17,294 nucleotides of DNA from CAYWNA01 sp964459305 (GCA_964459305.1 CAYWNA010000277.1:1-17294), one strand, 5' to 3'; shown: positions 1 to 8,231, numbered from the stretch's first letter. Made by a program: numbers and translations. The notes: a model not told the origin generated them from the sequence alone.

Positions 1-2
1 GG

Positions 3-284
3 ATCTGCGGCAACCAACTTGCGCCCCAAGTCAAGAAGATCCACGGCGTGCACTTCCTTGACGAATTGGGTAAGACCGAGGCGAGTTGGGTCTTCGAGGT
101 CCAGCAATTCGGGCCCTTTTTCGTCGGGATCGATGCACACGGGAACAACTACTTCGACGCGCTCCACGCCGATACCCTGTCACGCATCGAGTCGATCCAC
201 CGGGATCTTGGCATCCCCGATGGGTTCGACTTTACCGAGGTCAACGCCAGCGCCACGCTTCAGCCGGGAATGAAACATGACTGA
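3..284 (+). CDS. C-terminal fragment of an unrecognised protein (5' end outside window)
   Basis: An open frame runs from the window edge (first full codon at 3) to TGA at 282-284 and gives about 93 residues. An internal GTG at 48 could be read as a start, but the frame stays open upstream with protein-like composition (ICGNQLAPQVKK...), so this is better taken as the 3' end of a longer gene. The visible part has an aromatic/glycine stretch (FGPFFVGIDAHGNNYFDAL) followed by a helix-like segment; I could not assign a family. It overlaps the next gene by 8 bases (ATGACTGA), which suggests translational coupling and a shared operon with the AtuA/DUF4387 pair. The product is therefore probably a cytoplasmic enzyme or partner in the same pathway. 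That role is inference from position only. Confidence 0.6.
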   Translation: MCGNQLAPQVKKIHGVHFLDELGKTEASWVFEVQQFGPFFVGIDAHGNNYFDALHADTLSRIESIHRDLGIPDGFDFTEVNASATLQPGMKHD

Positions 285-1641
285 GCCCATGCGATTTCTT
301 TCGATATGCGGGATGCTCGGCTATGGGTTTCCCGAAGAGAGCCTGCGGATCGGGATGCAGGCCAAGCCGGCCTTTCTTGGCGTGGACAACGGCTCGACGG
401 ATCCGGGGCCCTACTATCTCGGCAGCGGGACCTCGTTCCTCAAGCCGCTGCAACTCAAACGCGATCTTGAACTGGCCCTCTGTGCCGCCCGAACGGCCAA
501 GATTCCCCTGATCGTCGGTACGGCCGGCGGCTCGGGTGCGAGACCCCATGTGGAATCGTTTATCGAGGTGCTCCTCGACATCGCCCGGCGCCGCGATTTG
601 CACTTCCGCCTGGCGGTCATCCACGCCGATATCGAAGCGGCAACGGTGCTGACCGCCCTGCATGAGGGACGAATAGCACCTTGCGGTCCAGCCGGTGATT
701 TGACCGAGCATCGCATCGCGCGCTGCACGCACATCGTCGGCCAAATGGGTACGGAGCCGATTATCAAAGCGATCAAAGCTGGGGCGGACGTTGTGGTGGC
801 CGGGCGAAGTTGCGACACAGCGATCTTCGCAGCGATGCCCATCCTGCAAGGTTTCGATCCTGCGTTGGCGTTGCACTTGGCAAAAATCGCCGAATGCGGA
901 ACGCTGTGCGCTCGCCCAGGCGGCGCCAACGATTCACTGCTGTGCGAGCTGTCCCGCGATTCCTTCCGGGTCGAACCAGCCAACTCCGCAAAAAGTTGTC
1001 TGCCCGATTCCGTGGCCGCCCATTCGCTGTACGAACAGCCCGCGCCCGATCGTTTCTACGAGCCCGAAGGCATGGTCGACCTGTCCGAGTGCTCCTTCGA
1101 GCAGTCCGGCCCGCGGGGCGTCCGAGTCGCCGGAACGCGCCTGGTGGCTCCCGGTAAACCGTCGATCAAAATCGAAGGGGCCATGCCCAGGGGATTCCGA
1201 TCGATCACTGTGGCCGGCGTGTGCGATCCCGCAGTTATCGCGAATCTCGACGCAATCCAGCAGCAAGTCCGCGAGGCTGTCGCGGAAAATTTGACGGGCG
1301 TCATCCAGCCGGACGACTGGACTCTGCGTTTCCTCAGGTACGGTCTGGATGCGGTCACAAGAGGCCGGTGCGTGCCCGCGGGACCGCTGCCGCACGAGGT
1401 TGGCATCGTCGTTGAGGCCATCGCCCCCACGCAGGAACTCGCCGATACGGTACTGAGCCTGGCCCGTTCCACGACGCTGCACCAGCACTTCGAAGGACGC
1501 AAGACGACAGCCGGCAACTTGGCGTTTCCATTCTCACCGTCCGACTTCCGTGGCGGGGAGGTGTATGAGTTCGCCATCTACCATCTCATGGAGACGAACC
1601 AGATGGACTCCCTCTTTCCGATCCGTTATATGGAGCTGTGA
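277..1641 (+). CDS. Acyclic terpene utilization AtuA-family protein (DUF1446)
   Basis: This 454-residue protein belongs to the AtuA/DUF1446 family. The hallmark is near the N-terminus: a CGMLGYGF-type opening, then VDNGSTDPGPYYLGSG, the family's glycine/proline-rich signature. Further conserved stretches are VGTAGGSGARPH and DVVVAGRSCDTAIFA. AtuA is named from the Pseudomonas acyclic terpene (citronellol/geraniol) operon, but family members are widespread in unrelated catabolic clusters and their reaction is not firmly established; terpene use should not be assumed here. The length fits the short AtuA form that has a separate DUF4387 partner, which is the next gene. The start at 277 has a CGGGAA ribosome site 6 bases upstream and overlaps the previous gene; ATG at 289 is an alternative. 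No signal peptide is visible, so it is cytoplasmic. Confidence 0.9.
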   Translation: MTEPMRFLSICGMLGYGFPEESLRIGMQAKPAFLGVDNGSTDPGPYYLGSGTSFLKPLQLKRDLELALCAARTAKIPLIVGTAGGSGARPHVESFIEVLLDIARRRDLHFRLAVIHADIEAATVLTALHEGRIAPCGPAGDLTEHRIARCTHIVGQMGTEPIIKAIKAGADVVVAGRSCDTAIFAAMPILQGFDPALALHLAKIAECGTLCARPGGANDSLLCELSRDSFRVEPANSAKSCLPDSVAAHSLYEQPAPDRFYEPEGMVDLSECSFEQSGPRGVRVAGTRLVAPGKPSIKIEGAMPRGFRSITVAGVCDPAVIANLDAIQQQVREAVAENLTGVIQPDDWTLRFLRYGLDAVTRGRCVPAGPLPHEVGIVVEAIAPTQELADTVLSLARSTTLHQHFEGRKTTAGNLAFPFSPSDFRGGEVYEFAIYHLMETNQMDSLFPIRYMEL

Positions 1642-1643
1642 CC

Positions 1644-1952
1644 GTGCGGTTGTACGACTGTGCCAAGGTAATCCGCAGCAAGAACGCCGGGCCGTTCACG
1701 CTGACCATCGACTTGATGTTCGACGATCGACAGATCTTCGATCGCGTGCTGGCGTCTGACCGCTTCACCGAAGAGAGCATCGCCGGTCTGTATGGAGTAG
1801 CCGCCTCGTCCGTTCAGATCTGTCCGTTCGAGCGCATTCGTACGATCAAAGTGACGGTACCGCGGCCGGGCAGCAGTTCCGGCGCGCCGGGCGACCACGA
1901 CGTGTACGGATGCCAGCAGCATTTTCCATTGGCGAACTTGGAGATAGGATAA
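1644..1952 (+). CDS. DUF4387 domain-containing protein
   Basis: This small protein of 102 residues carries the DUF4387 signature near the start (AKVIRSKNAGPF followed by LTIDLMFDD). DUF4387 genes are regularly found directly after AtuA/DUF1446 genes, as here, and are thought to work with them; the biochemical role is unknown. The GTG at 1644 is chosen because GGAG at 1632-1635 lies 8 bases upstream. A GTG at 1638 overlaps the AtuA stop (GTGA) and would add two residues, but sits too close to that ribosome site. Either way translation is coupled to AtuA. The protein looks soluble and cytoplasmic. Its TAA stop directly abuts the stop codon of the convergent minus-strand gene, so no terminator fits between them. 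Confidence 0.88.
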   Translation: MRLYDCAKVIRSKNAGPFTLTIDLMFDDRQIFDRVLASDRFTEESIAGLYGVAASSVQICPFERIRTIKVTVPRPGSSSGAPGDHDVYGCQQHFPLANLEIG

Positions 1953-4900
1953 TCACTCCAGTGTTTGCCGCAGCGGGACGACCGGTTTGTTGTTCGATTT
2001 AGCGAACGGACCGAGCGGGATCATTTTATCCGCGGTAGGTGTATCGAAGTAATCGCAAGTGATCGTCTGCTCGCGAGGGACGAGCGGACACTTCACGATC
2101 GGGTTCTGCCGGAGAGTCCACGTGTTCCGGTCGAATTCGAAATTCGCGATGGCCTGTCGGCTGTGCGAGTCCCAACCTGAGTCTTCTCGCCACTTCGTCA
2201 GATCGAAAGATTCGTCGCCGGATGGGTGGATGAACAGGTTGTTGTCGGACACGTTTTGGGGATCTTTGATATGGGGTAGTTTCTTCGCGGCGTAGAAGAT
2301 ATTTCCGACGATCCGGTTCTGCTTGCACGAGGTGATGCGTCCGCCGAGAATTCGCTTCCCGCCACCGCCTTGCATCCGAAACGGCATTCCCGAACATTCG
2401 CCGATCAAGTTATTCGCGACGATCAACCGATCGCAGTCGTGCTGGTAGACGCCGTTGGATTTGCAGTTCCAGATGATGTTGTGATCGACCATGTTCCAAT
2501 ACTGCGAACCCTCGAAGAAGAATGCTCCCCAAGTGTTCCCCATATCACAGCCCGATATGATGTTTTGGGTGCATCGCGTGTTGTAGTTGCTGTGATCGAT
2601 CCAGATGCCGGGCGCGTCGATCGTGTCGAGAGCCACGTTGCGCCGGACCAGCGTGTGATGGCAATAATGCAGCTTGATGCCGGCCGACTCATACCACAGA
2701 GGAATTCGCTGCCATCCGATGCGGACCGTAACGTTGTCTTCGACAAGCCCCTGGATGAGGCCGAGCCCCTGCATGCTGCACATCCCGCAGTCTTCGAAAC
2801 GGTTCCGCCGGATGATGTGTCCGATCCCGCCAGGTTTGGAGTCGAAGGTTCTCGGATATCGGAACCCGTGTCGATGTCCGAAGTCGATACCGAGCGCGTT
2901 GATCTGCCGAATAACGTTGTCTTCGAATATCCAGTGATGCCCCGTCATGGCGGAAACGGCGCCGTATTGCGGAAACGGGAACACTCCAGCAACGTACTCA
3001 ACGATAAATCCCTTGAAGCGAATGAAGGCCAGCCCCTCCGTCTCCGGTGCGAAGGCATGCACTCTGGCGGTCAGTTCAATGTCGGCTTGGTTGGGGTCGG
3101 CATCGCCGAACGGTCGGATATGCAGCCGCCCGCCTCCCTCGGCCACGCAGTACGCGCCGGCTTCCGCCGACAGGTCCTTGTATTCGGCGAGCTGACGCAT
3201 CCGCCGACCGTCTTGAAACACGAGCCCTTGAGTTAGCGAGTAAGGAGGTTGGGTACGCATCTTGTCTTTGCGGCTCATGGCCGCCGTTGTGGATGCACGG
3301 TACGGTACAGGCGGGACATTCTGCAGGGCGAACGGGTTGACGCCCTCGGTGACGTCTTTCGGGATCTCGGCCGTCCACAGTCCTTTCGCGTTTTCGCCCG
3401 ACGGCCCGACTGAAGGCGCCCATTTCCCGGTGAACCGCTCGGACCCTCGGATAACCACTTTCTGGCCCTTGGCAGCCTCGTACGTAATCATGGCGTTTGG
3501 TCCGTCGCCCCCGCGTGCGGGCGTGACCCGTTCGCGATACACGCCTTCCTCGACGATCACGCGCTCGCCGGGCGCGAGTGTCGAAGCCGCGCGGGAAATC
3601 GTCTTCCATGGAAGTTCCCGCGATCCAGGGTTTTGGTCATTCGCTTTCGGGTTCTTCTGGGAGACGTAGTACGTGCGTGTGTGATTGGCCGGTTGCTCCC
3701 ACGTTTTGAACTCGCGTCCGTCGGGAAGCAACACTGGCGGATCGAGCGAATGCAACGGATACGACGCGAGTTCGAGAAATCCCGGAGGCATCAGCGACAT
3801 CGACGGCAGCTCTTGATCTTCAACCTGTTGCACCCAGACCGTACGAATGACGCCGGGCTCGACGGCGACGGATAGGCCGTCGATCAACTCCTTGCCCAAC
3901 ATCACCATCTCCTGCGATCCGTTCAACGTGACGATGTACTTCTTCTCCGGTTCCACGACGAACCACGCGGGCATTTCGTTCAGTCGGGCCCAGTCGAGCG
4001 AACCTGTCGGATAGACGCCTCGGGGCCGGTCGAATCGCAACTTGCCCTGATAGGGCTTTTCGGACCCCAAGCTTAACACCAAACCGTCGCCGAAGGGCAT
4101 CCCGCCGATCTGAAGCCCCTCTTGGAACGGCTCATGGCGGACGCCTCGCGAGCAAACCATCATGTGCGTGCAAAGGCAGCGGCCGGTGCTGCCATCGTCG
4201 TGGGCGTTGATGTAAGGACCGTACTGCTTGTCCAAGTGCTTGCGATGCTCGCTTTGAAGCGTCATCCAGTCGAGCCATTCGAAGACCTGCGTGTCGAAGA
4301 TTCCCAAGCGATTTGTCAGGATGATCATGCTTTCGTGCGAATCGCTCCAGGTATCGCGGTGTGCGGCGTGTGGCCAGAGCTTTGCCTTCTTGCACTGCTC
4401 AAAATCCTGACAGTTTTCAAGGAGCCAGCGGATTGGCTTTTCGATGGCCTGGCGATAGCGGTCGATGCCGGTCGCGCGATCGCAGTTTTCGTAGGCAAAG
4501 AGGACGTACCCCCACGTGTCGGGCGGCTGCAACCAAGCGGTGTTTCCGTCTTTGTCGAGATCGCCGCAAAAAAGACCGGTTTCCGGATGGGCGCTGGTTT
4601 CTAAGATTTGATCGAGGACTTTCATCAGCGGCTCGCGATACGATTTGGCCCGCTCGCTTCCGAGCTTGCACTCGACGACGAATAGCTCGGCCAAGCCGGG
4701 GATCATTTCGCAGCCGTGGTCGCGGAAACTGTCTCGCCGTTCCACCATTTTCCGGAACGTGTCGTTTTTCGGGTCCAGCAATAGCGCGTCGCCGATCTCC
4801 TCCGCCGCTTTGAGATAGCGCTTCTCGCCAGACATGACATAGAGCCTCGAAAGCGACTGCAACATGTTGCCCAGCGCCTCGGTGCTGCAAGAACACTCGT

Positions 4901-5528
4901 GATACATGCCGCCGCGCTCTCGGCCGACGCGGATCATGGCATCGCAAAGTCGACACATCTCCTCGTACCAGATGTTGTCGGCCCCGACATTCTCCGTGAT
5001 TCGAATCAACCCGTCGCGCAGCCACTCGGAGAGCGCCAGATAAGTGGCTTCACCTTCGACCTCACTCGTGTCGTGGTAGTACACACCCGGAATACCGTTC
5101 GGCAAGGTGCAAAGCTCTCTCGAACTCAGAAGAGTCTCATGGAGTTTCGCGCCAGGTTCAATGTATTCCGGCGCGACGAAATTCGAAACGTGAACCAACG
5201 AGGAATAATAGTCGGCCGCCACATTGTGATAGTCCCAACGCAAACGCTGGCCCGGGCGTTTACGGAAAATGAGTTTTGTTTTCGGATCGTAGTTATTGTC
5301 GATCCATCCTTGCAACAGCCGTCTGGCACTCAGGCCGCATTCGGCATAGCTTTTTCCTCGTTCGAGGCATTCGTCAAGAAGCTCGTCGGGAATGATCTTC
5401 TCGGCCGGCCTGATCGGCTTGGCAGGCGTACCCGCCGAGACGACCGTAGACGTTGCCAAGACGGCAACAATTGGAACAATGACAAGTCGGTTCGAGAGCA
5501 TTCCCGGAAACCAGTGCTTAGAAGCCAT
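1953..5528 (-). CDS. Exported toroid-like / right-handed parallel beta-helix fusion protein, putative carbohydrate-active enzyme
   Basis: An exported protein of 1191 residues from the start chosen here. ATG at 5528 has AGAGGA 6 bases upstream; in-frame ATGs at 5543 and 5564 would extend it. A signal peptide covers about residues 1-33 (hydrophobic LVIVPIVAVLATSTVV, then a VSA-G cleavage site). Residues 40-600 are helix-rich with repeated Trp/Tyr/His patches (WYEEMCRLCDAM, TWGYVLFAYENC, WSDSHESM), like the (alpha/alpha) toroids of glycoside hydrolases and polysaccharide lyases, but I cannot name a family. From about residue 617 a DUF1565-type beta-helix entry appears (TYYVSQKNP, PWKTISRAASTLAPGERVIV, GVYRERV, VVIRGSERF.GKW). 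It continues to about residue 1090 as a ladder of Asn-centred rungs (RRNRFEDC, VEDNVTV, VRRNVALD, VDHNIIWNC, VANNLIGEC). The GSE..W entry resembles beta-helix glycosidases of the GH120/GH141 type; that link is inference. The likely role is extracellular or periplasmic polysaccharide breakdown. It is monocistronic. Confidence 0.8.
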   Translation of the reverse strand: MASKHWFPGMLSNRLVIVPIVAVLATSTVVSAGTPAKPIRPAEKIIPDELLDECLERGKSYAECGLSARRLLQGWIDNNYDPKTKLIFRKRPGQRLRWDYHNVAADYYSSLVHVSNFVAPEYIEPGAKLHETLLSSRELCTLPNGIPGVYYHDTSEVEGEATYLALSEWLRDGLIRITENVGADNIWYEEMCRLCDAMIRVGRERGGMYHECSCSTEALGNMLQSLSRLYVMSGEKRYLKAAEEIGDALLLDPKNDTFRKMVERRDSFRDHGCEMIPGLAELFVVECKLGSERAKSYREPLMKVLDQILETSAHPETGLFCGDLDKDGNTAWLQPPDTWGYVLFAYENCDRATGIDRYRQAIEKPIRWLLENCQDFEQCKKAKLWPHAAHRDTWSDSHESMIILTNRLGIFDTQVFEWLDWMTLQSEHRKHLDKQYGPYINAHDDGSTGRCLCTHMMVCSRGVRHEPFQEGLQIGGMPFGDGLVLSLGSEKPYQGKLRFDRPRGVYPTGSLDWARLNEMPAWFVVEPEKKYIVTLNGSQEMVMLGKELIDGLSVAVEPGVIRTVWVQQVEDQELPSMSLMPPGFLELASYPLHSLDPPVLLPDGREFKTWEQPANHTRTYYVSQKNPKANDQNPGSRELPWKTISRAASTLAPGERVIVEEGVYRERVTPARGGDGPNAMITYEAAKGQKVVIRGSERFTGKWAPSVGPSGENAKGLWTAEIPKDVTEGVNPFALQNVPPVPYRASTTAAMSRKDKMRTQPPYSLTQGLVFQDGRRMRQLAEYKDLSAEAGAYCVAEGGGRLHIRPFGDADPNQADIELTARVHAFAPETEGLAFIRFKGFIVEYVAGVFPFPQYGAVSAMTGHHWIFEDNVIRQINALGIDFGHRHGFRYPRTFDSKPGGIGHIIRRNRFEDCGMCSMQGLGLIQGLVEDNVTVRIGWQRIPLWYESAGIKLHYCHHTLVRRNVALDTIDAPGIWIDHSNYNTRCTQNIISGCDMGNTWGAFFFEGSQYWNMVDHNIIWNCKSNGVYQHDCDRLIVANNLIGECSGMPFRMQGGGGKRILGGRITSCKQNRIVGNIFYAAKKLPHIKDPQNVSDNNLFIHPSGDESFDLTKWREDSGWDSHSRQAIANFEFDRNTWTLRQNPIVKCPLVPREQTITCDYFDTPTADKMIPLGPFAKSNNKPVVPLRQTLE

Positions 5529-5610
5529 CCTATTTCCTCTCATTTGAATCCCCCGACACCACAATACCTGCTCGCGTTGGCGGATACAACTTGTTTACTC
5601 AAATTGAAAA

Positions 5611-5724
5611 CGCAGAGAAGGAATGGCCACGAAAACCACGAAAAGTCACGAAGAGCCTTCCTATCCGTGCCATCATTCGTCCATTTCCCCTTCTTGCGTC
5701 TTCTTGTGTTTTTCGTGGCTACCC
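5611..5724. repeat. CACGAAA-rich imperfect inverted repeat
   Basis: The left arm at about 5625-5655 contains near-tandem 9-mers CCACGAAAA, CCACGAAAA and GTCACGAAG. The right arm at about 5692-5724 reads, on the opposite strand, GTAGCCACGAAAAACACAAG and onward, so the two arms are imperfect reverse complements around a spacer of about 40 bases. Similar 'CCACGAAGG/CACGAAAA' intergenic elements recur in planctomycete and verrucomicrobial genomes (recollection, not checked here). It lies between two divergently transcribed exported-protein genes and encodes no convincing protein, although it opens a short false frame (MATKTTKSHEE) on the plus strand. Confidence 0.6.
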
Positions 5725-5896
5725 CGAGCTTTCTCCGGCAATACTATTTTCAGTGTGAGTTGTCTAGGTTTGGCTGCTCGGGTCGCCGACTTCGCACCGA
5801 TCCTTGCGCCGGATCGCGGTCGTTGTGTGCGTACCGTTGACGGTAACCAAGTAAAATCTTGCCACGGCCGATATGGTCCCCGCGCTGTGCATCGCC

Positions 5897-5905
5897 TGTT
5901 AGAAT
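5897..5905 (+). promoter_or_regulatory. Candidate extended -10 promoter element for the CocE/NonD hydrolase
   Basis: The sequence TGTTAGAAT matches TGn plus a TATAAT-like hexamer (TAGAAT), an extended -10 of the sigma-70 type. It lies about 50 bases upstream of the hydrolase start. No good -35 box is seen 16-18 bases further up, which an extended -10 can tolerate. This is a pattern match only. Confidence 0.3.
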
Positions 5906-5954
5906 GGCGCTCACCGTGGGCCCTTGTCTGCAATCGAAGAAGTGAGGATCTGCC

Positions 5955-7901
5955 ATGAGAGTCGAGTCTACTTTTTGTCGAACGGCAATGCTCTTGTGTG
6001 TGGCCACCGGCACGGTGGTGTTTTCCGCTTGTATGGCTTTCGGCCAGCCGGCAACGTTCGAAATCGTCAGCCGCAAGAACGTGATGGTGCCGATGCGCGA
6101 CGGTGTGAAGCTGGCTACCGACATCCACCTGCCGGCCAAGAACGGGACCGCGGTGGAAGGCCGCTTTCCGGTCGTGCTGAGCCGCACGCCGTACGGAAGG
6201 GCAGCCTCGATGTCGGGGTGCGATCCGAAAATCTACGTCCCCTCGGGCTACGTGGTGGTCAGGCAGGATACCCGGGGCCGTGGCGGTTCCGACGGCATCT
6301 GGCACTGGATGACCGACGCCCGGCAGGACGGCTATGACGCAATCGAGTGGATCGCCGAACAGCCTTGGTCGAACGGCAAGATCGGCATGGTCGGCTGTTC
6401 CTACGTCGGCGCCACGCAGCATCTGGCGGCCATGGGCCGGCCACCTCACCTGACGACGATCATGCCCGCCGACCCGTCCATTAACCACGGCATCGGGGCG
6501 CTGATCTACGGCGGGGCATTCCGGCTGAGAGTTTGGGACTGGATCTTCGACAGTGCGGCAAGCGGTAGCCGGCAAGCACGCGACCCGGCCCTGAAGGCCG
6601 CGCTCGAGCAACACTCGAAGGATCGTCGGCATTACCTGATGAATCTGCCGTTGCGCCGCGGGCTGACGCCGTTGAGGATCGCGTCGGAATACGAGGACAT
6701 GCTTCTGGATATGATGGAGCACAGGGCGAACGACGAGTTCTGGCGGTTCAGCAACGTCATCGAGTACGTCGACGAGCACAAAGACATCCCCGTCTTCATG
6801 ATCGGCGGGTGGTACGACCTGTTCAGCAGCAGCACGACCGAGACCTATATGGCACTGAGAAGGACCACCAAAGGTCCCGTCCATCTGATCATGGGGCCGT
6901 GGATTCACCACATGCAGGGCCGCTCCCATGGACAGGTCGATTTCGGCCCCGATGCCGCGATCGATCTTTCGCCGGTCCGCCGGGCATGGTACGACCGTTG
7001 GCTGAAAGGGATCGAGGCTGATTTCAACACAAAAATTCCGTTCCGAACCCCGGTGCGGATGTTCGTGATGGGCACCGGCGATGGGCACAAGACCAAAGGC
7101 GGCAAGCTGTACCACGGCGGTTGCTGGCGCGATGCGAGCGACTACCCACCGCTGGAAGCCAATGCGACGAAATACTACCTGCACGGCGACGGCAGTCTGG
7201 CCAACACTGCGCCGACCGACAAAACCTCCTCGACCATCTTCGAATTCGACCCGAAAAACCCAGTGCCCACCGTGGGCGGTTGCACCTGCTGCGCGCGCAA
7301 GATCATGACCGACGGCGCCTGGAACCAATGGGGAGGAAAACACACATGGACCTGGCCCGTGCCGATTCCGCTGTCCGCGCGCAACGACGTGGTGGTCTTC
7401 ATGACGCCCCCGCTGGAGCACGATACGGAGATCATCGGGCCCATATCGGTCAAACTTTGGGCCTCCTCGTCCGCCGTGGACACCGACTTCACGGCAAAGC
7501 TGATCGACGTTTACCCATCCAGTCAAGATTTCCCCGCCGGGTTTGATCTGATCATGGGCGACGGGATCATCAGGGCACGGTTCCGCGATTCCGACAAAGA
7601 AGAGAAGATGATGACGCCGGGCGAGATCCATGAATTCAGCATCAAACTCGATCCATGCTGCAATGTATTCAAGAAGGGGCATCGTATCCGGGTGGATGTC
7701 TCCAGCAGCAACTTTCCCCGTTTCGATGTCAACCCGAACAGCGGCGAACCGCTAAACAACAATCGAAGGATGATCACGGCGGTGAATACGATCTATCACG
7801 ATAGCCAACATCCTTCGCATATCGTCTTGCCCCTCATGCCGATCCGTTCACGAGGAGCTCAGCGCCGTTCGCATGCAGAACGCCTGCGTTCTGCTATCTG
7901 A
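5955..7901 (+). CDS. Exported CocE/NonD-family (X-Pro dipeptidyl-peptidase S15-like) serine hydrolase
   Basis: An alpha/beta-hydrolase of 648 residues in the CocE/NonD family, which contains cocaine esterase, alpha-amino-acid ester hydrolases and X-Pro dipeptidyl peptidases. Family marks in order: MVPMRDGVKLATDIHLP (about 44-60), RTPYGR, QDTRGRGGSDG (oxyanion region), nucleophile Ser149 in GCSYVG, acid Asp288 in GGWYDLF, base His318 or His319 in GPWIHH. The C-terminal jelly-roll runs from about 400 and ends with the usual HIVLPLMPIR at 631. Residues 632-648 (from base 7848) are not native: they are an out-of-frame reading of the AraC remnant downstream. A signal peptide covers about residues 1-30 (cut near AFG-Q), so it acts in the periplasm or outside; Cys26 is a poor lipobox. 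The start has GAGGA 6 bases upstream. The substrate (ester or amide) cannot be read. An unusual GGCTCC cluster lies near residue 440. Confidence 0.92.
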   Translation: MRVESTFCRTAMLLCVATGTVVFSACMAFGQPATFEIVSRKNVMVPMRDGVKLATDIHLPAKNGTAVEGRFPVVLSRTPYGRAASMSGCDPKIYVPSGYVVVRQDTRGRGGSDGIWHWMTDARQDGYDAIEWIAEQPWSNGKIGMVGCSYVGATQHLAAMGRPPHLTTIMPADPSINHGIGALIYGGAFRLRVWDWIFDSAASGSRQARDPALKAALEQHSKDRRHYLMNLPLRRGLTPLRIASEYEDMLLDMMEHRANDEFWRFSNVIEYVDEHKDIPVFMIGGWYDLFSSSTTETYMALRRTTKGPVHLIMGPWIHHMQGRSHGQVDFGPDAAIDLSPVRRAWYDRWLKGIEADFNTKIPFRTPVRMFVMGTGDGHKTKGGKLYHGGCWRDASDYPPLEANATKYYLHGDGSLANTAPTDKTSSTIFEFDPKNPVPTVGGCTCCARKIMTDGAWNQWGGKHTWTWPVPIPLSARNDVVVFMTPPLEHDTEIIGPISVKLWASSSAVDTDFTAKLIDVYPSSQDFPAGFDLIMGDGIIRARFRDSDKEEKMMTPGEIHEFSIKLDPCCNVFKKGHRIRVDVSSSNFPRFDVNPNSGEPLNNNRRMITAVNTIYHDSQHPSHIVLPLMPIRSRGAQRRSHAERLRSAI

Positions 7902-8028
7902 AAGCCAGGAAACCGTGGCCAGCATCGCCGCGGCATGCGGCTTCCGTACAGCGGCCTCGTTCAGCCGGGCGTTCCACCGGCAGATCGATTGCTGGCCGAT
8001 CGAATACCGCAACCGGGTCCGCGGATAA
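7843..8028 (+). pseudogene. 3' remnant of an AraC-family transcriptional regulator
   Basis: In the frame ending at TAA 8026-8028 the translation is the second half of an AraC/XylS helix-turn-helix domain. It opens SVHEELSAVRMQNACVLLSE, then carries TVASIAAACGFRTAASF, SRAF and a closing YR. That is the typical ending 'LxxVRMxxAxxLL...VAxIAxxCGFxxxxxFxRxFxxxxxxxPxxYR'. Only about 60 residues remain of a protein normally 280-400 long. There is no start codon or effector domain, and upstream the sequence becomes the end of the hydrolase gene in another frame. The coding sense is intact across the remnant, so the deletion or recombination that joined the two genes looks fairly recent. It overlaps the last 59 bases of the hydrolase ORF. 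Confidence 0.85.
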
Positions 8029-8231
8029 CGGGATCCCCATTCATGATCCGGTCCGATTTCCCGGACAAAAAAGAGCAGTCGCCGGTTGGTAGACGGAGCG
8101 AGAAGAAAGTCCGTGAAGATCCGCATCCCGGATGTGGTCGGAGACAAGAAGTTTGGCTATCGCGACCAGGACGGAGATGTTCGATGTTCGTTCGCTGATC
8201 ACGCGGCCCAACGCGCAAGTTGAGTTCAATG

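Noticed and set aside
2370..3236. 288-codon plus-strand open frame inside the beta-helix gene
   Set aside because: Antisense of the Asn-ladder repeats; no ribosome site and no recognisable family.
5673..7682. 669-codon minus-strand open frame opposite the CocE/NonD hydrolase
   Set aside because: It is the antisense of a clear family member with a full catalytic triad; its translation is His/Arg/Pro-rich and matches nothing. Typical shadow frame in GC-rich DNA.
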